Below, one piece after another: positions 48,644 through 50,336 of a stretch of 50,336 nucleotides of DNA. Within the stretch, counting starts at the first letter, position 1; each line of letters starts with the position of its first letter. Position numbers and translations under genes: made by a program. Source of the DNA: JALZAA01 sp035316025 (GTDB lineage: Bacteria > Actinomycetota > Acidimicrobiia > IMCC26256 > JACDBD01); contig DATFXL010000004.1 of NCBI GenBank assembly GCA_035316025.1, positions 1-50,336 on the forward strand, in the 5' to 3' direction. The notes under the pieces are model-generated. The model was given only the letters and a program-made list of their open reading frames with translations, was not told the DNA's origin and searched no databases.

Positions 48644-50335
48644 CTATCCAGTGTCATAGGGGGCGGCTCCGACGGGCTGTCCGACGCGGGCGCTCGCTGA
48701 CACTTGCGCTTGTTCCTTGGGAGTGAGATAGGGGATGGCGAGGTCGTCGTCCTGCAGGCTGGCGTCCGTCTCGGTGACCTGCACGAAGTCCGGGTAACAC
48801 ACCTGACCGAATTCGCCGGCGTCGGTGCCCTCGAGTTCGACCTCGGGCGAGACGCGCACCTTCACGAAGCGCTTCGCGAGCGAGAAGATGATCCACGCCA
48901 TGCCCCACGCCCAGATGAACCCGACGACGATGTCGATGAGCTGGGCGCCGAGCTGTCCGACGTCGCCGTAGAACAGGCCCTTCACGGGACCGGCAACACC
49001 GTTCCATCCGCTGATGGGATAGGTGCCGTCGGCGAAGAGCCCGACGGCGAGCAGACCCCAGGCACCGCAGGTGCCGTGCACGGAGATGGCGCCGGCCGGG
49101 TCGTCGATCTTGGCTTTCGAGTCGAAGAACCGCACGCTGTAACAGACCAGGAACCCGGCCACGACGCCGATGAAAACGGCGGCCCAGGGTGCGACGAACG
49201 CGCACGGAGCCGTGATCGCCACCAGCCCCGCGAGCATGCCGTTGCACGTCATCGAGATGTCGGGCTTGCCCCACTGTGCGTTGGTCCACGCCATGGCGGT
49301 CACGGAGCCGGCGCAGGCGGACAGCAGGGTGTTGACGGCGATGATCGAGATGCGCAGGTCGGTGCTGCCGAAGGTGGAGCCCGGGTTGAACCCCATCCAG
49401 CCGAACAGCAGGATGAGCGTCCCGATGACGGCGTAGCCGAGGTTGTGGCCCGGGAAGGCACGGATACTTCCGTCTTTCTTGTATTTCCCGATGCGCGGGC
49501 CAAGGATCATGGCGAGGGCGAGGGCGATCCAGCCGCCGGTGGCGTGCACGACTCCGGAGCCGGCGAAGTCGACGGCTCCGTGGCCCCAGCCAATGGAGTT
49601 GCCGAGCTGTGACAGCCAGCCGCCGCCCCACATCCACATGCCGTAGATCGGATAGATGATGCCAGCGAGGGCGATTTCGGCGACGAGGAACCCGGCGAAG
49701 CTCACGCGCTCGGCGATGGCGCCGATGATGATGTAGGCGGCGGTCTCCATGAACACGACCTGGAACAGGAAGAACGCCAGGACGCCGACGTCATAGGTGT
49801 TGCCGCTCTGCAGGAAGAAGCCGTGCAGACCGATGACGCCCGCCGTGCCATGGCCGAAGATGCCGTTCAGCGGGTTGGCGCCTCCGAGGTTCGCGATCGG
49901 CGACACCCCGCCGAACTGGAACGCGAAACCCAAGACGTAATACACCAACAACGCCACGGCGAACGCGGCGATGTTCATCATCATCATGTGACCGGCGTTT
50001 TTCGCCCTGGTCAGGCCCGTGACCAGGAAAGCGAAGCCGACCTGCATGAACAGGACGAGGAAGCCGGTGATGAGAATCCAGGTGAAGTTGATCGAGACAC
50101 GAAGGTGGCCGGTCTCGTTCGCCAACTGGTTGAGACCGGTTTGCGAGACCTGAACGCTCTTCGGCGTGGTCGAAGCCCCGAGCGTGTCGTTCACACTGGT
50201 CTTGGTCGGCGTCGAGTAGGCCCCCGTCTTCGTGCCTCCGGGGTCACCGTTGCCGCCGTGACCGAACTGATTGACCGCAATCAGCGCGACGAACACAACC
50301 AACGTCATCGCGACGAGCATCTTGGCTCTCGACAC
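48644..50335 (-). CDS. amt: ammonium transporter (Amt family)
   Basis: At least 563 residues with a signal-like first helix, a polar linker and eleven membrane helices of the Amt/Mep channel. Core motifs: DFAGSGVVHATGGWIALALA with the first pore His, GFNPGSTFG, and SVHGTCGAWGLLAVGLFA with the second His. The C-terminal tail is long and acidic (SPEVELEGTDAGEFGQVCYP) and would be the PII contact. GTG 50335 is one base from the window edge, so the true start could lie outside or at ATG 50320. First gene of the amt-glnB-regulator run. Confidence 0.95.
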   Translation of the reverse strand: MSRAKMLVAMTLVVFVALIAVNQFGHGGNGDPGGTKTGAYSTPTKTSVNDTLGASTTPKSVQVSQTGLNQLANETGHLRVSINFTWILITGFLVLFMQVGFAFLVTGLTRAKNAGHMMMMNIAAFAVALLVYYVLGFAFQFGGVSPIANLGGANPLNGIFGHGTAGVIGLHGFFLQSGNTYDVGVLAFFLFQVVFMETAAYIIIGAIAERVSFAGFLVAEIALAGIIYPIYGMWMWGGGWLSQLGNSIGWGHGAVDFAGSGVVHATGGWIALALAMILGPRIGKYKKDGSIRAFPGHNLGYAVIGTLILLFGWMGFNPGSTFGSTDLRISIIAVNTLLSACAGSVTAMAWTNAQWGKPDISMTCNGMLAGLVAITAPCAFVAPWAAVFIGVVAGFLVCYSVRFFDSKAKIDDPAGAISVHGTCGAWGLLAVGLFADGTYPISGWNGVAGPVKGLFYGDVGQLGAQLIDIVVGFIWAWGMAWIIFSLAKRFVKVRVSPEVELEGTDAGEFGQVCYPDFVQVTETDASLQDDDLAIPYLTPKEQAQVSASARVGQPVGAAPYDTG

Positions 50336-50336
50336 C

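Noticed and set aside
1..50336. CRISPR array, tRNA, rRNA, intact insertion sequence or replication origin
   Set aside because: No regular spaced repeats, no tRNA cloverleaf with T-loop signature, no transposase frame and no DnaA-box cluster were seen.

Overview
The window reads as chromosomal DNA of a high-GC actinobacterium, most plausibly from Acidimicrobiia or a neighbouring lineage. The evidence is a rex-hem gene order like that of Streptomyces, an MshA-type mycothiol glycosyltransferase next to a YbjN gene and close to proC and an excisionase-like HTH gene (recalling Mycobacterium), an iron/manganese superoxide dismutase close to the mycobacterial one, an F420-type LLM oxidoreductase, an Rv0577-like double-VOC protein, and many GTG starts with 4-base GTGA/ATGA overlaps. 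The lineage is inferred from gene content; no 16S or marker gene is present. I saw no tRNA, rRNA, CRISPR array, intact insertion sequence or phage.

Left part (1-20 kb), mostly core genes on the minus strand. A tetrapyrrole cluster runs rex > precorrin-2 dehydrogenase > hemA > hemC > cobA-hemD fusion. A secreted SGNH hydrolase on the opposite strand then intervenes, followed by hemB and hemL. A near-palindromic Rex operator lies upstream of rex, tying haem synthesis to the NADH/NAD+ state. Next come an acyl-CoA ligase/FAD oxidoreductase pair, a SAM hydrolase (DUF62) with a 30-residue membrane peptide, proC with a small HTH gene, YbjN, mshA, an XRE regulator, a frameshifted M23 peptidase, sod, a MoaD-like gene that seems to start with CTG, a MaoC hydratase and a DksA-like protein without its zinc cysteines.

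Middle part (20-38 kb). A zinc-homeostasis block holds a Fur/Zur regulator, a DsbA-MauE thiol pair, a CDF exporter and a divergent znuA/znuCB importer whose two starts sit on Zur-box-like palindromes. It is followed by SDR and TIM-barrel metabolic genes, a DUF2332 gene, a VOC gene, an LLM flavin oxidoreductase, a HIT protein, the overlapping biotin operon bioA-bioF-bioD (no bioB in view) and a polyprenol-phosphate-mannose-type glycosyltransferase.

Right part (38-48 kb) is gene-poor and looks eroded. It has a truncated ArsR/AHSA1 pair, a broken HTH gene and a broken YncE-like beta-propeller end, among intact genes for TatA, a DUF1003 protein, an FAD monooxygenase, a small Ala-rich secreted protein with a long structured leader and a perfect 21-bp terminator, an orphan peptide-binding protein and a lipoprotein. 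The window closes with a nitrogen module on the minus strand: amt, glnB (PII) and a short atypical winged-helix regulator.

Novelty is modest. The items most worth testing are the Rex and Zur operators, the structured leader and secreted protein at 43-44 kb, the micro-ORF attached to the SAM hydrolase, the CTG-start MoaD gene, and the PII/Amt-linked regulator.
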